Assembly: GCA_024275575.1 (NCBI GenBank)
Contig: JAJRYV010000090.1
Coordinates: 1-64,000, forward strand
Length of the DNA stretch: 64,000 bases
Direction: 5' to 3'
DNA from: a bacterium
Lineage (GTDB): Bacteria; Zhuqueibacterota; Zhuqueibacteria; Zhuqueibacterales; Geothermadaptataceae
Shown: positions 43,523 through 53,312 of the stretch, in pieces
How positions within the stretch are numbered: position 1 is the stretch's first letter
Layout: each line of letters opens with the position of its first letter
Made by a program: the position numbers and the translations under genes
Notes under the pieces: generated by a model
The model's database searches: none
What the model was told of the DNA's origin: nothing
What the model saw: only the letters and a program-made list of their open reading frames with translations

Positions 43523-44326
43523 ATGAAAAAATGCAGTCGTTGTGGGCAGATATCTTAAGATAACGCAAAGTTTTGCAGTGATTGCGGTTCTGATTTTCAG
43601 GAAAATAATACAGTTTCGAAAATCCGTTGCGTTAAATGTGATGCATTGCAGCGCGAAGACGCCAAATTTTGCCATGTTTGTGGTGCTGAGATCATTTCGG
43701 ATGAACAATCTAAAAAAGTCATGGATGCATCGTGGGATGATTTTAAAGTCTCAAAAAAACGAAACAAACGGATTCCCGGAACAATTTATCCCATTTTGAT
43801 GATCCCTGCACTTGTCGCCTTCATTTTTCTCATCACCAAAAATGACCCTGATGCGCAGCACAACGAAGGCGCTGCCGCAACACAGCAACAACCATCCAAG
43901 GAGCTGATGCAGCGACATTTGGCTGAAATTGACAGCTTGAAAAAAGTCCTGGAAATCAATGCTGATGATACAACCGCTTTGCAGAAACTGGGAATGTATT
44001 ACGAAATCGCCGGCAAATTCGAACAATCACGCAACTATTTTCAGCGCTTCAGCAAATTGGTTCCTGAAAACAATGAAGTCCTGATGCGCATTGCCAATAC
44101 CTATTATTCCGAGAAAAATTATATCGCGGCGATGCAGGAAATTGAGAAAATACTCAAACGTGCTCCCAGCGATTTGACGGCAATTTATAATTACGGCTAT
44201 CTGCTCAACATGTCCGGCAATTCTGCCGCTGCCAAAACACAATGGGAGAAAGTCATCGAACTTGATAAAGATGGCAAAATGGCGGAAAGCGCACGTAAAG
44301 CAATCGATTTTCTCAAAACGCAGTAA
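43523..44326 (+). pseudogene. Double zinc-ribbon membrane protein with TPR domain, early in-frame stop
   Basis: An ATG behind AAGGAA starts MKKCSRCGQIS, then TAA at codon 12 (43556-43558). The same frame continues at once as DNAKFCSDCGSDF and CVKCDALQREDAKFCHVCG, completing two CxxC pairs of zinc-ribbon type. A membrane segment near residue 90 (YPILMIPALVAFIFLI) and TPR-like repeats (TTALQKLGMYYEIAGKFEQSRNYFQR, LMRIANTYYSEKNYIAAMQEIEKIL) follow. If the TAA is real, translation would have to restart, for instance at 43646, losing the first ribbon. One substitution would restore 267 residues. Function unknown; perhaps a membrane-anchored assembly factor. Confidence 0.7.
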
Positions 44327-44346
44327 AAATTCAATAGTATTTCATT

Positions 44347-44664
44347 GTGGATCGTTACGATAAACACATCTTCGTATGCATCAACGAACGCCCTGCAGAT
44401 AATCCTAAAGGCTCATGTTCAGCTTCAGATGCGCTGCAGGTCTTCCAAAAATTTCGGCGTGAAATTACCGAACGCGGCCTCAAAAAACGAATGTGTGCAT
44501 CAAAGGTAGGTTGCCTTGCTGCTTGTGTGGCAGGACCGATTGTGGTGATTTATCCGGAAGGCATTTGGTACCAAAAAGTAACCGTGGATGATGTCTGCGA
44601 AATCATGGAAGAACACGTACTTAATGGAACGCCGGTAGAACGCTTGCGTCATTATCCGGCATGA
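44347..44664 (+). CDS. Thioredoxin-like [2Fe-2S] ferredoxin
   Basis: 105 residues starting with GTG. The pattern HIFVCINERPADNPKGSCS followed by KRMCASKVGCLAACVAGPIVVIYPEG matches the thioredoxin-like 2Fe-2S ferredoxins, with the late cysteines as C-x(3)-C. WYQKVTVDDVCEIMEEHVLNG is the usual C-terminal helix. Electron carrier in the cytosol; its partner is unknown. It sits 20 nt after the zinc-ribbon/TPR gene. Confidence 0.85.
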   Translation: MDRYDKHIFVCINERPADNPKGSCSASDALQVFQKFRREITERGLKKRMCASKVGCLAACVAGPIVVIYPEGIWYQKVTVDDVCEIMEEHVLNGTPVERLRHYPA

Positions 44665-44707
44665 ATTCCAAGTGTCGTTTTAGAATTTAATTTACAGAGA
44701 AACCGGT

Positions 44708-45187
44708 ATGCCGGCAATTGAAGAAAAATATCAGCACATTCGCCATCAGATGGTGCGAAATTTTATTGTCTGGGCAATTTTTATGGGATTAATAGTGCTG
44801 CTGCTTTTACCGGCATTCTGGCAGAACAATAGCTGGCCACCATCTGATTTTTCGCGTTTTCCCCATTTGATTGTGATCGCCATCGCCATTCTGGTCTCCT
44901 ACTATATCCCTTTGTTATTTATCGAAAAAGCTCCATTTAACTATCACAATGACAGTGGCCGCATGTTCGCCTATCGCATAAAACTGGGATTAACAATGCT
45001 TATCCTGTTGTTTATTCACGTAATTATCTGTTATTATATGCTCATATTCGGCATCGACAAATTTATCGGTTTGTTGCTGTTCATCGCGCTGTTTCGCAGC
45101 TATAAACTACGCCCCAGCGCCAATGTTTGGGTCGATTTCAGAATGCGTTATCGCGCCGGCAGAACAATGCCGGTCAGAGTGCGTTAG
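44708..45187 (+). CDS. Hypothetical membrane protein
   Basis: 159 residues with four hydrophobic segments (FIVWAIFMGLIVLLLLPAFW, LIVIAIAILVSYYIPLLF, LGLTMLILLFIHVIICYY, and KFIGLLLFIALF) and a basic C-terminal tail (MRYRAGRTMPVRVR). No family was recognised. It lies between a ferredoxin and an SDR gene in the same direction. Confidence 0.6.
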   Translation: MPAIEEKYQHIRHQMVRNFIVWAIFMGLIVLLLLPAFWQNNSWPPSDFSRFPHLIVIAIAILVSYYIPLLFIEKAPFNYHNDSGRMFAYRIKLGLTMLILLFIHVIICYYMLIFGIDKFIGLLLFIALFRSYKLRPSANVWVDFRMRYRAGRTMPVRVR

Positions 45188-45227
45188 ACCTTACCACTGC
45201 TTTTAAATTCATAGTGATGAAAACCTT

Positions 45228-46046
45228 ATGAGTCCCACCGGTGCCTTTATTTTTAATGAAAAAACCGCCCTGCCCGGACTGAACGGAAAATTTGGAATTG
45301 TAACCGGCTCTTCCCGGGGAATGGGACTGGTTATGGCGAAATTGCTGGTTGAATGCGGCGCCAGTGTCGTCATCAACGGACGCAATAACGACGAGGTCGA
45401 TTATGCCGTATCAGCAATTAATGCAGACAGGGCAGGGGCGGCGCTGGGATTTACCGGGGATACAGCGGAATTTAAACAGGTGCGTCAACTTTTTATAAAA
45501 ACCCGGGAATGGAGCGGTGGAAGGATAGATTTCCTCATCAATAATGCTGGTTTTCCCATCGATGAGCAATTGTGGGAAACACCGTTGCATCAATTCGATG
45601 ATGAACAAATTCAAAAAGGATTTGCTCAAGTCAGTCAAATCGATCTTGTTGGCGCACGCTACTGCTCTCGCGAAGCCCTGCGATGTATGGTTGAACAAAA
45701 ATCCGGCTGCATTGTTTTTATCAGTTCGACGCCGGCGCTTACAGGACACCACGGCACGCCTTACACCGAAGCCAAAGCTGCAATTCTCGGATTAATGCGC
45801 GATATTGCCTGTACCTATGCACCGGAGCAAATCCGTGCAAATGCCCTCGCTTTAGGCAATATCCGCAGCGGCTGGTACAATAATCTGAGCCAAAAGGAAA
45901 AAAACGCTCTCGCTCTCGAAAGCCCAGCAAAGCGCTGGGGGCTGCAACGGGAAGTCGCCGGTACGGTGGCCTTTCTCGTATCCGACCTGGCCGGCTATAT
46001 CAACGGCCAAACCATTGTCGTCGACGGCGGAAAAGTCATCCGCTGA
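45228..46046 (+). CDS. Short-chain dehydrogenase/reductase
   Basis: A 272-residue classical SDR. Cofactor motif TGSSRGMG near residue 25, NNAG near 105, the catalytic serine in VFISSTPAL and the Tyr-Lys pair in YTEAKAA; the C-terminal GYINGQTIVVDGG is typical of FabG-like members. The Arg after the first Ser (TGSSRG) suggests NADPH. The substrate is unknown. The frame is intact. Confidence 0.9.
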   Translation: MSPTGAFIFNEKTALPGLNGKFGIVTGSSRGMGLVMAKLLVECGASVVINGRNNDEVDYAVSAINADRAGAALGFTGDTAEFKQVRQLFIKTREWSGGRIDFLINNAGFPIDEQLWETPLHQFDDEQIQKGFAQVSQIDLVGARYCSREALRCMVEQKSGCIVFISSTPALTGHHGTPYTEAKAAILGLMRDIACTYAPEQIRANALALGNIRSGWYNNLSQKEKNALALESPAKRWGLQREVAGTVAFLVSDLAGYINGQTIVVDGGKVIR

Positions 46047-46080
46047 ATTTCAGTTTTATCACCTCATTTTCACAACCGTT

Positions 46081-46929
46081 ATGGGAACCCTGATTCGATT
46101 GTTTTTTTTCTTTATTTTCATATTTGCAATTTGTCTGATACTGATTCGGATTTTTGAAAACCGGCTCGTCTTTTTCCCGCAAAAATTACCGCCGGATTTC
46201 AGCCCGCCTGCTGGCAGAGGGATTCAACCGCAAGAGCGATTTATCACCCTCGATAATTTGAAAATCCATGCCTTGTATTTCGTCATAAATCCCGACAGGC
46301 CGACTATTCTTTTCTTTCACGGTAATGCCGGAAATGTTTTTGACCGCATGGAATTTATGCAATTGATGCAAGCAAAACTGGATGTCAATATTTTTGCCAT
46401 CGACTATCGTGGCTATGGCAAAAGCTCGGGTAGCCCAACTGAAAACGGCGTTTATCGCGATGCGGTCGCAGCGTGGGATTATCTCGTTGATTCACTGAAA
46501 ATAATACCATCGCAGATCATCGTTTGGGGGCGTAGCCTCGGCGGCGCCGTTACCGTTGATCTGGTGACTAAAAGACCTGCCCGTACGCTGATACTCGAAG
46601 CGACTTTCTCCAGCGCCAAAGATATGATGAAAGAGATGTTCGGCCCTGTCCCGGTCTGGCTATTCTCCGGGGTGAAATTCAATTCTGCCGCCAAAATTAG
46701 CGCCAATCCTGTTCCCAAACTCTTTTTGCATGGCGACACCGATGCAGTGGTGCCGTTCGAACTCGGGCGCAAATTGTATGAATGCGCTTCCGGCTTTAAA
46801 AAATTCATCAAACTGCCGGGGGCAAACCACAACGATACATTCATCGCCGGTGGCGACTTGTACTGGCACGCAATTGCGGATTTTATCCGACAATTCAATT
46901 TGCCTGCGAGAACAGGCCCGGTGGAATGA
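46081..46929 (+). CDS. Membrane-anchored alpha/beta hydrolase (BEM46/ABHD-like)
   Basis: About 282 residues from the ATG that opens a single N-terminal membrane segment (LIRLFFFFIFIFAICLILI). The core has LFFHGNAGN (oxyanion side), AIDYRGYGKSSGSP, the nucleophile elbow GRSLGGA, an aspartate in HGDTDAVVP and a histidine in PGANHND, a complete triad. Related proteins are thioesterases or lipases with unclear substrates. Its stop overlaps the next start (ATGA), so it is probably coupled to the EamA transporter. Confidence 0.85.
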   Translation: MGTLIRLFFFFIFIFAICLILIRIFENRLVFFPQKLPPDFSPPAGRGIQPQERFITLDNLKIHALYFVINPDRPTILFFHGNAGNVFDRMEFMQLMQAKLDVNIFAIDYRGYGKSSGSPTENGVYRDAVAAWDYLVDSLKIIPSQIIVWGRSLGGAVTVDLVTKRPARTLILEATFSSAKDMMKEMFGPVPVWLFSGVKFNSAAKISANPVPKLFLHGDTDAVVPFELGRKLYECASGFKKFIKLPGANHNDTFIAGGDLYWHAIADFIRQFNLPARTGPVE

Positions 46930-47792
46930 TGATCAGAATTTACCTGCCGGTTACTTTTGCCTTGCTCGCTGTTTCTTCGGCTGCAATTCTCATCCGTATC
47001 TGTGACGCTCCGGCATTGAGCATCGCTGCTTATCGCATTCTCATCGCTTCAGCCGCATTGTTAATTTGGAACGCCAGCAGAAAAAACAAGTTCTGGCAGG
47101 GGCTGAATAGGGAAGATTTGTGGTTGTCGCTGCTCTCGGGATTTTTTCTTGCAGTGCATTTCAGCGCCTGGATTTCTTCGCTGAAATTGACATCGGTAAC
47201 CAAATCAACCGTGCTTGTCGCCACCTCACCATTCTGGGTAGCACTGGCCTCCCGTTTCATCTTCAAAAAGAAGCTGAAACCCGGATTGCTCTTTTCATTT
47301 CTGATCGCATTTTCAGGAATTCTTTTGATGACTTGGTTTTCCGCTGCGGAAGTTTATTCGCAGGATTCAAAACTGGGTGATTTGCTGGCGCTGATCGGCG
47401 CCTGGGCAGCGGCTGGTTACATTCTTTGTGGTCGGGTCGTACGCAAAAAAGTTTCCACCCTGGCGTATATCACGATAGCTTATTCTTTTTGCGGTATTTT
47501 GCTCTTTTTAAGCGCGATTGTTCTTGCCGTACAAATGTGGGATTTCCCGCCAGCAGTTTATGCGCTGTTGCTGCTCATCGCTTTAGTTCCACAGCTCATC
47601 GGCCATTCGACTTTTAACTGGGCGCTGAAATACCTCTCAGCGCCACTGGTTTCCACGCTGTTATTGGGCGAGCCTGTTTTTGCCTCGGCACTCGCCTTTT
47701 TCTTTTTGCAAGAATCACCGACGAGTTTGCAAATCGGTGGCAGTTTGTTGGTTGTGGGGGGCGTCGCCGGCGCGATCTGGTCGGAAAAATAA
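46926..47792 (+). CDS. EamA/DMT family transporter
   Basis: A 288-residue protein with ten hydrophobic segments in two EamA halves (second half from LGDLLALIGAWAAAGYILCGR). FLAVHFSAWISSLKLTSVTKSTVLVATSPFW and the C-terminal APLVSTLLLGEPVFASALAFFFLQE are family marks. Exports metabolites or amino acids across the inner membrane; the substrate cannot be read. Overlaps the upstream hydrolase gene by 4 nt. Confidence 0.88.
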   Translation: MMIRIYLPVTFALLAVSSAAILIRICDAPALSIAAYRILIASAALLIWNASRKNKFWQGLNREDLWLSLLSGFFLAVHFSAWISSLKLTSVTKSTVLVATSPFWVALASRFIFKKKLKPGLLFSFLIAFSGILLMTWFSAAEVYSQDSKLGDLLALIGAWAAAGYILCGRVVRKKVSTLAYITIAYSFCGILLFLSAIVLAVQMWDFPPAVYALLLLIALVPQLIGHSTFNWALKYLSAPLVSTLLLGEPVFASALAFFFLQESPTSLQIGGSLLVVGGVAGAIWSEK

Positions 47793-47916
47793 TTTCTGAA
47801 TCAATTTCGTCCATACAGAAAAGTCCGTTTGTAGAAAGACTTCATTGACATTTAGCTCCCTTTTGAATAAATACAAAATCAACATGTTATCAAACTTCAA
47901 ATAATGATGAGTTTTT

Positions 47917-48852
47917 ATGCTTGAAATAGTCACTCTCGGCACCGGATCTGCCGTGCCGACACGTTTTCGGAATTTATCATCGACCGCAGTGATTCGGAAG
48001 GGAGAGATTTATATTTTTGACTGCGGTGAGGGCGCGCAAATTCAATTGCGCAAGGCAGGTTTGCGGCCGGGGCGAATTAAAAAGATATTGATTTCCCATT
48101 TTCACGGTGATCATATCTTCGGCCTACCCGGTTTGCTCACCAGTTTGCAAATGGCCGAATGCACTCAGGAAATCACTATTTATGGGCCGCAGGGTGTGCG
48201 ACAATATGTGGAGTTTCACCAAAAGTTTAGCGGTTTCACGCTATCTTTTCCCCTGCATTTTGTCGAGGTGCCAGATGATCACAACGCCATGGAAATTAAC
48301 GAAACGGGATTGAAAATAAGCTGTCTGCCTCTTCATCACCGGACAAGAAGTTTGGGTTGGGCCTTAAAAGAAGCCGGGAGACCGGGGAAATTTGATACCG
48401 CCACAGCAGAAAAGCTGGGTATTCCTGCCGGTCCACTTTATGGTCATCTGCAAAACGGTGAATCCGTGCGGTTACCGGATGGCCGGGTAATCCGGCCCGA
48501 AGCTGTCGTGGGAGAAAAACGGCCGGGACTACACTTCGCCTACTGTCTCGATACGGCGCCTTGCGATAACAGCGTGATTTTAGCAAAAAATGCAGATGTG
48601 ATGATTCATGACGCCACTTTTTATTCAAAAAATGAAGAGCTGGCCGCGCTTTCCGGCCATAGCACAGTTGTCGAAGCTGCACAGATTGCGGTCAGGGCGG
48701 GAGTAAAAAAGTTGATTTTAACCCATTTCAGTGCCCGTATTTTGCCTGAAGAAGAAAATGAGATGCTCGCAGAAGCCCATGCTATTTTCCCAAAAGTGGA
48801 AATCGCCCGCGATCTCTGCCGCTTCCGGGTTGAATATCGTGATAAAATATGA
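47917..48852 (+). CDS. rnz: Ribonuclease Z
   Basis: A 311-residue metallo-beta-lactamase-fold endonuclease that trims tRNA 3' ends. Zinc motif SHFHGDHIFGLPG (about 64-76), LGTGSAVPTRFRN at the N-terminus, the exosite-type region HHRTRSLGWALKE, the aspartate in YCLDTAPC, and the late ALSGHSTVVEAAQIA and LILTHFSAR. Length is standard for the short RNase Z form. Confidence 0.95.
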   Translation: MLEIVTLGTGSAVPTRFRNLSSTAVIRKGEIYIFDCGEGAQIQLRKAGLRPGRIKKILISHFHGDHIFGLPGLLTSLQMAECTQEITIYGPQGVRQYVEFHQKFSGFTLSFPLHFVEVPDDHNAMEINETGLKISCLPLHHRTRSLGWALKEAGRPGKFDTATAEKLGIPAGPLYGHLQNGESVRLPDGRVIRPEAVVGEKRPGLHFAYCLDTAPCDNSVILAKNADVMIHDATFYSKNEELAALSGHSTVVEAAQIAVRAGVKKLILTHFSARILPEEENEMLAEAHAIFPKVEIARDLCRFRVEYRDKI

Positions 48853-48978
48853 GTGTATTCTGTCATCATTATTTTGGCGTTTTAAGCCGAGAGTTCTGTA
48901 TCCGTAAAAATCCCCTCAATCCGTGTCCAAAACTTTGAAATCATGAATTGATCAGCTGTTCATTTTTGGAGATTGCTT

Positions 48979-49311
48979 ATGAAATTCGGCTCCATATTTA
49001 TGCAATCAGCACGCAACCCTGCCGGATTTATGAAAACCCTGCTGATGTTGCCCAAATTTTTTCGCCTGATTTTTCGCCTGTTGTTTGATCGCCGGGTGCC
49101 GTTTTTTCCAAAACTGCTGTTTGCCAGCACGATGATCTATGCGCTGTCTCCGCTGGATTTTCTGCCGGAGTTCCTGTTTCCGCTGCTCGGATTCACAGAT
49201 GATGTTCTGTTGATAATTCTATCAGCGAAGCATTTATTCAAATCTTGCCCTGCAGTAGTGTTGCAGGAACATGTCGCAGAATTGGAAAAAAAACAAACTG
49301 CAGAGCGCTGA
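48979..49311 (+). CDS. DUF1232 small membrane protein
   Basis: 110 residues from the ATG after a GGAG box; a TTG two codons upstream is also in frame. The motif YALSPLDFLPEFLFPLLGFTDDVLLI (about 57-82) is diagnostic of DUF1232 (SPxDxxPxxxPxxGxxDD). One hydrophobic core; the rest is basic. Function unknown; it converges on the LOG gene. Confidence 0.85.
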   Translation: MKFGSIFMQSARNPAGFMKTLLMLPKFFRLIFRLLFDRRVPFFPKLLFASTMIYALSPLDFLPEFLFPLLGFTDDVLLIILSAKHLFKSCPAVVLQEHVAELEKKQTAER

Positions 49312-49345
49312 TTCGAACAGTCAGTTTTTGTCGGTGAATTGAAAT

Positions 49346-50182
49346 TTAGAGATGGTGTTTGGTGAGCATTTCTTTGGCGTATTCAACCGCACTATCCACA
49401 TCATCGCAGATTTTAAAATAATCGAGATCCGACCGGCTGATCGTGCCCCACCTGACGAATGCCTCAAAATCGATGACCTCCTGCCAGAATTCTTTGCCGT
49501 ATAAAACGATTGGCATTTTGCGCTCTGATTTATGCGTTTGCAGTAAAGTGAGCAATTCGAAGAACTCATCCAGGGTGCCGAATCCGCCCGGAAAGACAAA
49601 CAAACCTTTTGCAAGATGTAAAAACCAGAATTTACGAATAAAAAAGTAATGAAAATTGAACCCGAGTTCCGGTGTGATATAGGGGTTGGGTTCCTGCTCA
49701 AAGGGAATGCTGATATTTAGACCGACGGAGCGTCCTCCGGCGCGCCGGGCGCCCAGGTTTGCTGCTTCCATAATGCCCGGCCCGCCGCCACTGCAGATCA
49801 CAAAACGATCGCTTCTTTCCATCGTTTTGGTCCATAATGAGATCTTTTCGGCAATAGATGCAGCGTCTTCGTAGTAGCGGGATAACTTGACCATATTTTC
49901 CGCTTGCACCAGCGCTTCTGCACCCGCCGGCTCTGAGGCATCATCATGGGCCTGTTTTACTTCGTGTAGACGTTGCTGCGCATCCTTCGGCGATAGAATT
50001 CGGGCGGAGCCAAAAAAGACAACCGTATCCGTGACGTTCTGTTCCTCAAAGCGAATTCTGGGCTCTTCGAATTCACAGAGAACACGAATTGAGCGGGCGC
50101 GTTTGCTGTTTATAAACTGCGGATTATTATATGCTTTGGGATTGAATGCAACTTTACCGGGTTTGCTGTCTTGTTTGGCCAT
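49346..50182 (-). CDS. LOG-family Rossmann protein (TIGR00730-like)
   Basis: 278 residues with VVFFGSARI near 53, CSGGGPGIMEAANLGA near 129, and the signature PGGFGTLDEFFE near 198. LOG members are nucleoside 5'-monophosphate phosphoribohydrolases; many are mislabelled lysine decarboxylases. An N-terminal extension of about 50 residues (basic, from MAKQDSKPGK) and an insertion around residues 70-110 make it longer than the 190-residue plant type. It lies 24 nt downstream of glgA; a link to glycogen is not evident. Confidence 0.85.
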   Translation of the reverse strand: MAKQDSKPGKVAFNPKAYNNPQFINSKRARSIRVLCEFEEPRIRFEEQNVTDTVVFFGSARILSPKDAQQRLHEVKQAHDDASEPAGAEALVQAENMVKLSRYYEDAASIAEKISLWTKTMERSDRFVICSGGGPGIMEAANLGARRAGGRSVGLNISIPFEQEPNPYITPELGFNFHYFFIRKFWFLHLAKGLFVFPGGFGTLDEFFELLTLLQTHKSERKMPIVLYGKEFWQEVIDFEAFVRWGTISRSDLDYFKICDDVDSAVEYAKEMLTKHHL

Positions 50183-50206
50183 AATCCTCGTCCCGAATGA
50201 AATTCC

Positions 50207-51661
50207 TTACTTCTCTGTCTTTTGCAGGCTTTTATAGAGCTTGAGGTATTTTTTTGCCGATGAGTTCCATGAAAAATCTGCTTGCATACCCTGTTCGATC
50301 ATTTTTTTCCATACGTTTTTGTTTTTGAATAATTTCAGCCCCCGCAAAAGCGCTGCATGCAAACTCTCACTCGAATAGCGGGTAAAAGAAAGGCCATTTC
50401 CGTTTTTGGGATGCGCATCACGGTCAATGATTGTATCTGCAAGACCGCCGGTTTGGCGAACGATGGGCACGGTGCCGTAATTTAATGAATACATTTGGTT
50501 CAGACCACAGGGCTCGTAATGTGACGGCATGAGAAACATATCCGCGCCTGCAGTGATGCGGTGCGCCAAACCTTCGTTAAATCCGATGGTAACTGCAATT
50601 TTATCCGGATAATCACAGGCCATCTGCCGCAGGAATTTTTCATATTCCTGTTCGCCGGTGCCGAGAATGATGAATTGCACCGGCTGCTGTATCACTTTCT
50701 GCAATACCGGTTGCAAAATATCAAACCCTTTTTGTTTCGCCAGTCGTGAGATCATGCCGATCACCGGAATTTTTACATCGTATTGCAAACCGGCGTCCTG
50801 TAGCAGTTCCCGTTTATTCTGCCTTTTTTTCGTCAGGTTTTCCCACGTGTAATTTTGGGGGAGGTGAACATCAGTCGCCGGGTTCCAGAAGTCATCATCG
50901 ATCCCGTTGAGTATGCCGGTGAGATCGTTTTTTCTTTGGTGCAAAACCCCTTCGAGACCGGCGCCAAATTCCGGAGTCTGAATTTCCTGCGCATATGTTT
51001 CACTCACCGTGGAAATCTTGTCTGCGAAAACGATGCCGGCTTTCAGGAAACAAAAGGAATCGTAAAACTCAAAGGGCCCGCCCGGGAAATAATGCTGATA
51101 GGGCAGACCGGCGCCATAGATCGAATCCCGCGAAAAACGCCCCTGGTAGCCGATATTGTGAATTGACAGGAGTGTCGAAGTCTTCTCAAAAAGATTATCC
51201 CAACGGTAACTGAGTTTAAGCATTGCCGGCAGCAGCGCTGTTTGCCAATCATTGCAATGGATGATATCCGGCGCCCATTGCTCGTTTTGTAAAATCCTCA
51301 GAATCGCTAACTGCAAAAAAATAAAGCGTTCAGCCTCATCCGGATGGTTGGTGTATAGTTTATCGCGGTGAAAAAAATCAGGACAATCGATAAAATAGAC
51401 CTGTGCCTGAGAATCCGGCAGGGTTGCATTCCAGGTATTAAAAATGTGGGAGGACCGGCCCATATGAATTTGGATATTCTGATTTATCGGGTCCGGTTTT
51501 AAATCGTAATCCGCTATATTGATCAAATTATAAAGCGGCATAAACGACTTGATTTTTACACCTAAGGCGGCGAGGGATTTGGGCAGAGCACCGCTGACAT
51601 CGGCGAGACCGCCGGTTTTGGCGTAGGGCACACATTCGCTCGAAGCGAAACAAACTTTCAT
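50207..51661 (-). CDS. glgA: Glycogen synthase
   Basis: A 484-residue GT5 enzyme that extends glucan from ADP-glucose. The start is the ATG seven nt after AGGA, with KTGGLADVSGALPKSL (the ADP-glucose-binding KTGGL) near residue 13. NIGYQGRF, GILNGIDDDFWNP, SRLAKQKGFDIL and the C-terminal PSHYEPCGLNQMYSLNYGTVPIVRQTGGLADT are all GlgA marks. No glgB, glgC or glgP lies beside it; malQ is 14 kb away. The next upstream gene on the same strand is a GT4 glycosyltransferase. Confidence 0.95.
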   Translation of the reverse strand: MKVCFASSECVPYAKTGGLADVSGALPKSLAALGVKIKSFMPLYNLINIADYDLKPDPINQNIQIHMGRSSHIFNTWNATLPDSQAQVYFIDCPDFFHRDKLYTNHPDEAERFIFLQLAILRILQNEQWAPDIIHCNDWQTALLPAMLKLSYRWDNLFEKTSTLLSIHNIGYQGRFSRDSIYGAGLPYQHYFPGGPFEFYDSFCFLKAGIVFADKISTVSETYAQEIQTPEFGAGLEGVLHQRKNDLTGILNGIDDDFWNPATDVHLPQNYTWENLTKKRQNKRELLQDAGLQYDVKIPVIGMISRLAKQKGFDILQPVLQKVIQQPVQFIILGTGEQEYEKFLRQMACDYPDKIAVTIGFNEGLAHRITAGADMFLMPSHYEPCGLNQMYSLNYGTVPIVRQTGGLADTIIDRDAHPKNGNGLSFTRYSSESLHAALLRGLKLFKNKNVWKKMIEQGMQADFSWNSSAKKYLKLYKSLQKTEK

Positions 51662-51829
51662 AAAGCATCCTGTCGAGGAGTTCAATCCCTTAATAATTTA
51701 ATGGAATACCAAATGGCATAGGCTCAGTTGGGTTTGTAAGAAGCGGAATAAAATCAAGAAATGTAATGGATAAAATTTATCTATACAAGAAGTTAATCTG
51801 TTTTTTGCATAATCTTCACGCCGCCTGTA

Positions 51830-52984
51830 TCAAAAACCATGGTTTTTAAAGATAGTCAGAAAATTATCGGCCGTTTTCTCCCAGGTGAATTGGCCAAGAT
51901 CCAGGCTGGCTTGTTCCCCGATGTGTCGCACTTTCTCCCGGTTTAGATAGGCAGATTCGAGCAGACTTAAAATTTCATCGAGATCAGGCTCTTGCCAGCG
52001 GGCGACCGGATTACCGTTTTGCTTCAGTTCAAGGGGATGTGAATTGTGCACCGGAAATGAATTTGCAGAATTGATGATATCTTTGTGCCCGCTGACATCC
52101 GAAACAACCGCCGCCTTACCGCAAGCCATGTATTCCATCAAAACGAGATTTGTCCCGCCCTCGCAGCGGTTAGGGAAAAGACCGATATCACTGTTTCTGT
52201 AGACCTCTGCCATCGCCCGGTTGGCAAGGCATGGCAAAGTCAGAACCCGCTTGAGGTCGATGCTGTTTTCAGCGAGAATCGATTGGATGATTTCCGTGAA
52301 GCTGCCCGATTGGGGGTTGGCTTTGATGTAAGGCGACTGCATGATCGAAGCCATGCTTTCCGGCCAATGATTATACCATGCGTTGACAAAATAAATGTCG
52401 GGATATTTATCCATCAAAGGTTTTAACGCTGCGATGACAAGATCCTGCCCTTTGCGGTATTCGAATTTCCCCCCGGAAAAAATGACGAACCTGTCGCTAT
52501 TTTTTTTTCTGTGATTTTTATCAGGGCAAAAAATTTTTGTATCGACACCCTGTAAAACCGACCGACAATTTTCAATGCCGTACCCGCGTAAAACATCGCA
52601 ACACCAATTGGAACCGGTTGCAATGACATCGAAGTTTTTGGCGTTCACCTTTGCCGACTGCGGTAGAATGTTGTTTTCAAAAAAAGTATAACCGCAGCGA
52701 AAAGTTGTCGCCGGTACCGGTCCCCAGGTTTTTAAATCGTTACCAGTAATCGCTTGCAAAACAGGAGTATCTGTATTCGCATAATCTCTTGCTATCTTTT
52801 CCAAAGGGTCTAAGACAACGTAAGGTTTCAGTGCCGCAAAAACTTGCGGATCATCGATTGAATTCTCGGAAAATCCGTTTGTTATCAAACGTAGCGGGCG
52901 TTTTTTCAGCAATTCCAGGGCGATCATTTTTCCGCAAATCCCCCAGCCGAAAGCCGCGCCTGTCGGCATGATCACCGTTAGCAT
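51830..52984 (-). CDS. Glycosyltransferase family 4 protein
   Basis: 384 residues with a GT-B layout. The N-terminal domain starts MLTVIMPTGAAFGWGICG. The C-terminal domain has FVIFSGGKFEYRKGQDLVIAAL (GT4 nucleotide-binding start, about residue 165) and DIGLFPNRCEGGTNLVLMEYMACGKAAVVSDVSGH, the EGGTNLVLMEYMA part holding the catalytic E-x7-E. The acceptor is unknown. It lies 168 bp upstream of glgA on the same strand, so a role in glycogen priming is possible but unproven. Confidence 0.88.
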   Translation of the reverse strand: MLTVIMPTGAAFGWGICGKMIALELLKKRPLRLITNGFSENSIDDPQVFAALKPYVVLDPLEKIARDYANTDTPVLQAITGNDLKTWGPVPATTFRCGYTFFENNILPQSAKVNAKNFDVIATGSNWCCDVLRGYGIENCRSVLQGVDTKIFCPDKNHRKKNSDRFVIFSGGKFEYRKGQDLVIAALKPLMDKYPDIYFVNAWYNHWPESMASIMQSPYIKANPQSGSFTEIIQSILAENSIDLKRVLTLPCLANRAMAEVYRNSDIGLFPNRCEGGTNLVLMEYMACGKAAVVSDVSGHKDIINSANSFPVHNSHPLELKQNGNPVARWQEPDLDEILSLLESAYLNREKVRHIGEQASLDLGQFTWEKTADNFLTIFKNHGF

Positions 52985-53312
52985 TTATTCCTCACACTTA
53001 AAGTTTTTTGAGTTCAGGAGTCAGTTCCGACATCGGATTGCTGGCCGAAAAGTCCAGTGTTATTAGTCACTTGTCTTAATTTTTTCGTAGCCATCTACCC
53101 GGGTAAACCTGCCTGGTGGGATCTTCTTCCTGCTCGTCATTCATAGAATTCCACCATCAATTCCATCGGGGATTCCCTGGATGGACGGCACAAGGGGCTA
53201 AATGCCTGACAAGCACAGTTTTTTTGAAGAAAAACATGATCTTGTCTGCGGAATTATTTACATTGCATGGTTCTCAATTTTTAAATGAATCATTACCGCT
53301 TACGGATGAAAA
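52985..53312. other. Intergenic region between divergent genes
   Basis: 328 bp between the GT4 and peptidyl-prolyl isomerase genes. A few short inverted stretches (for example CCATC...GGATGG near 53152-53180) but no convincing promoter, RNA or coding frame was seen, apart from a GGATGA ribosome site before the isomerase. Confidence 0.35.
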
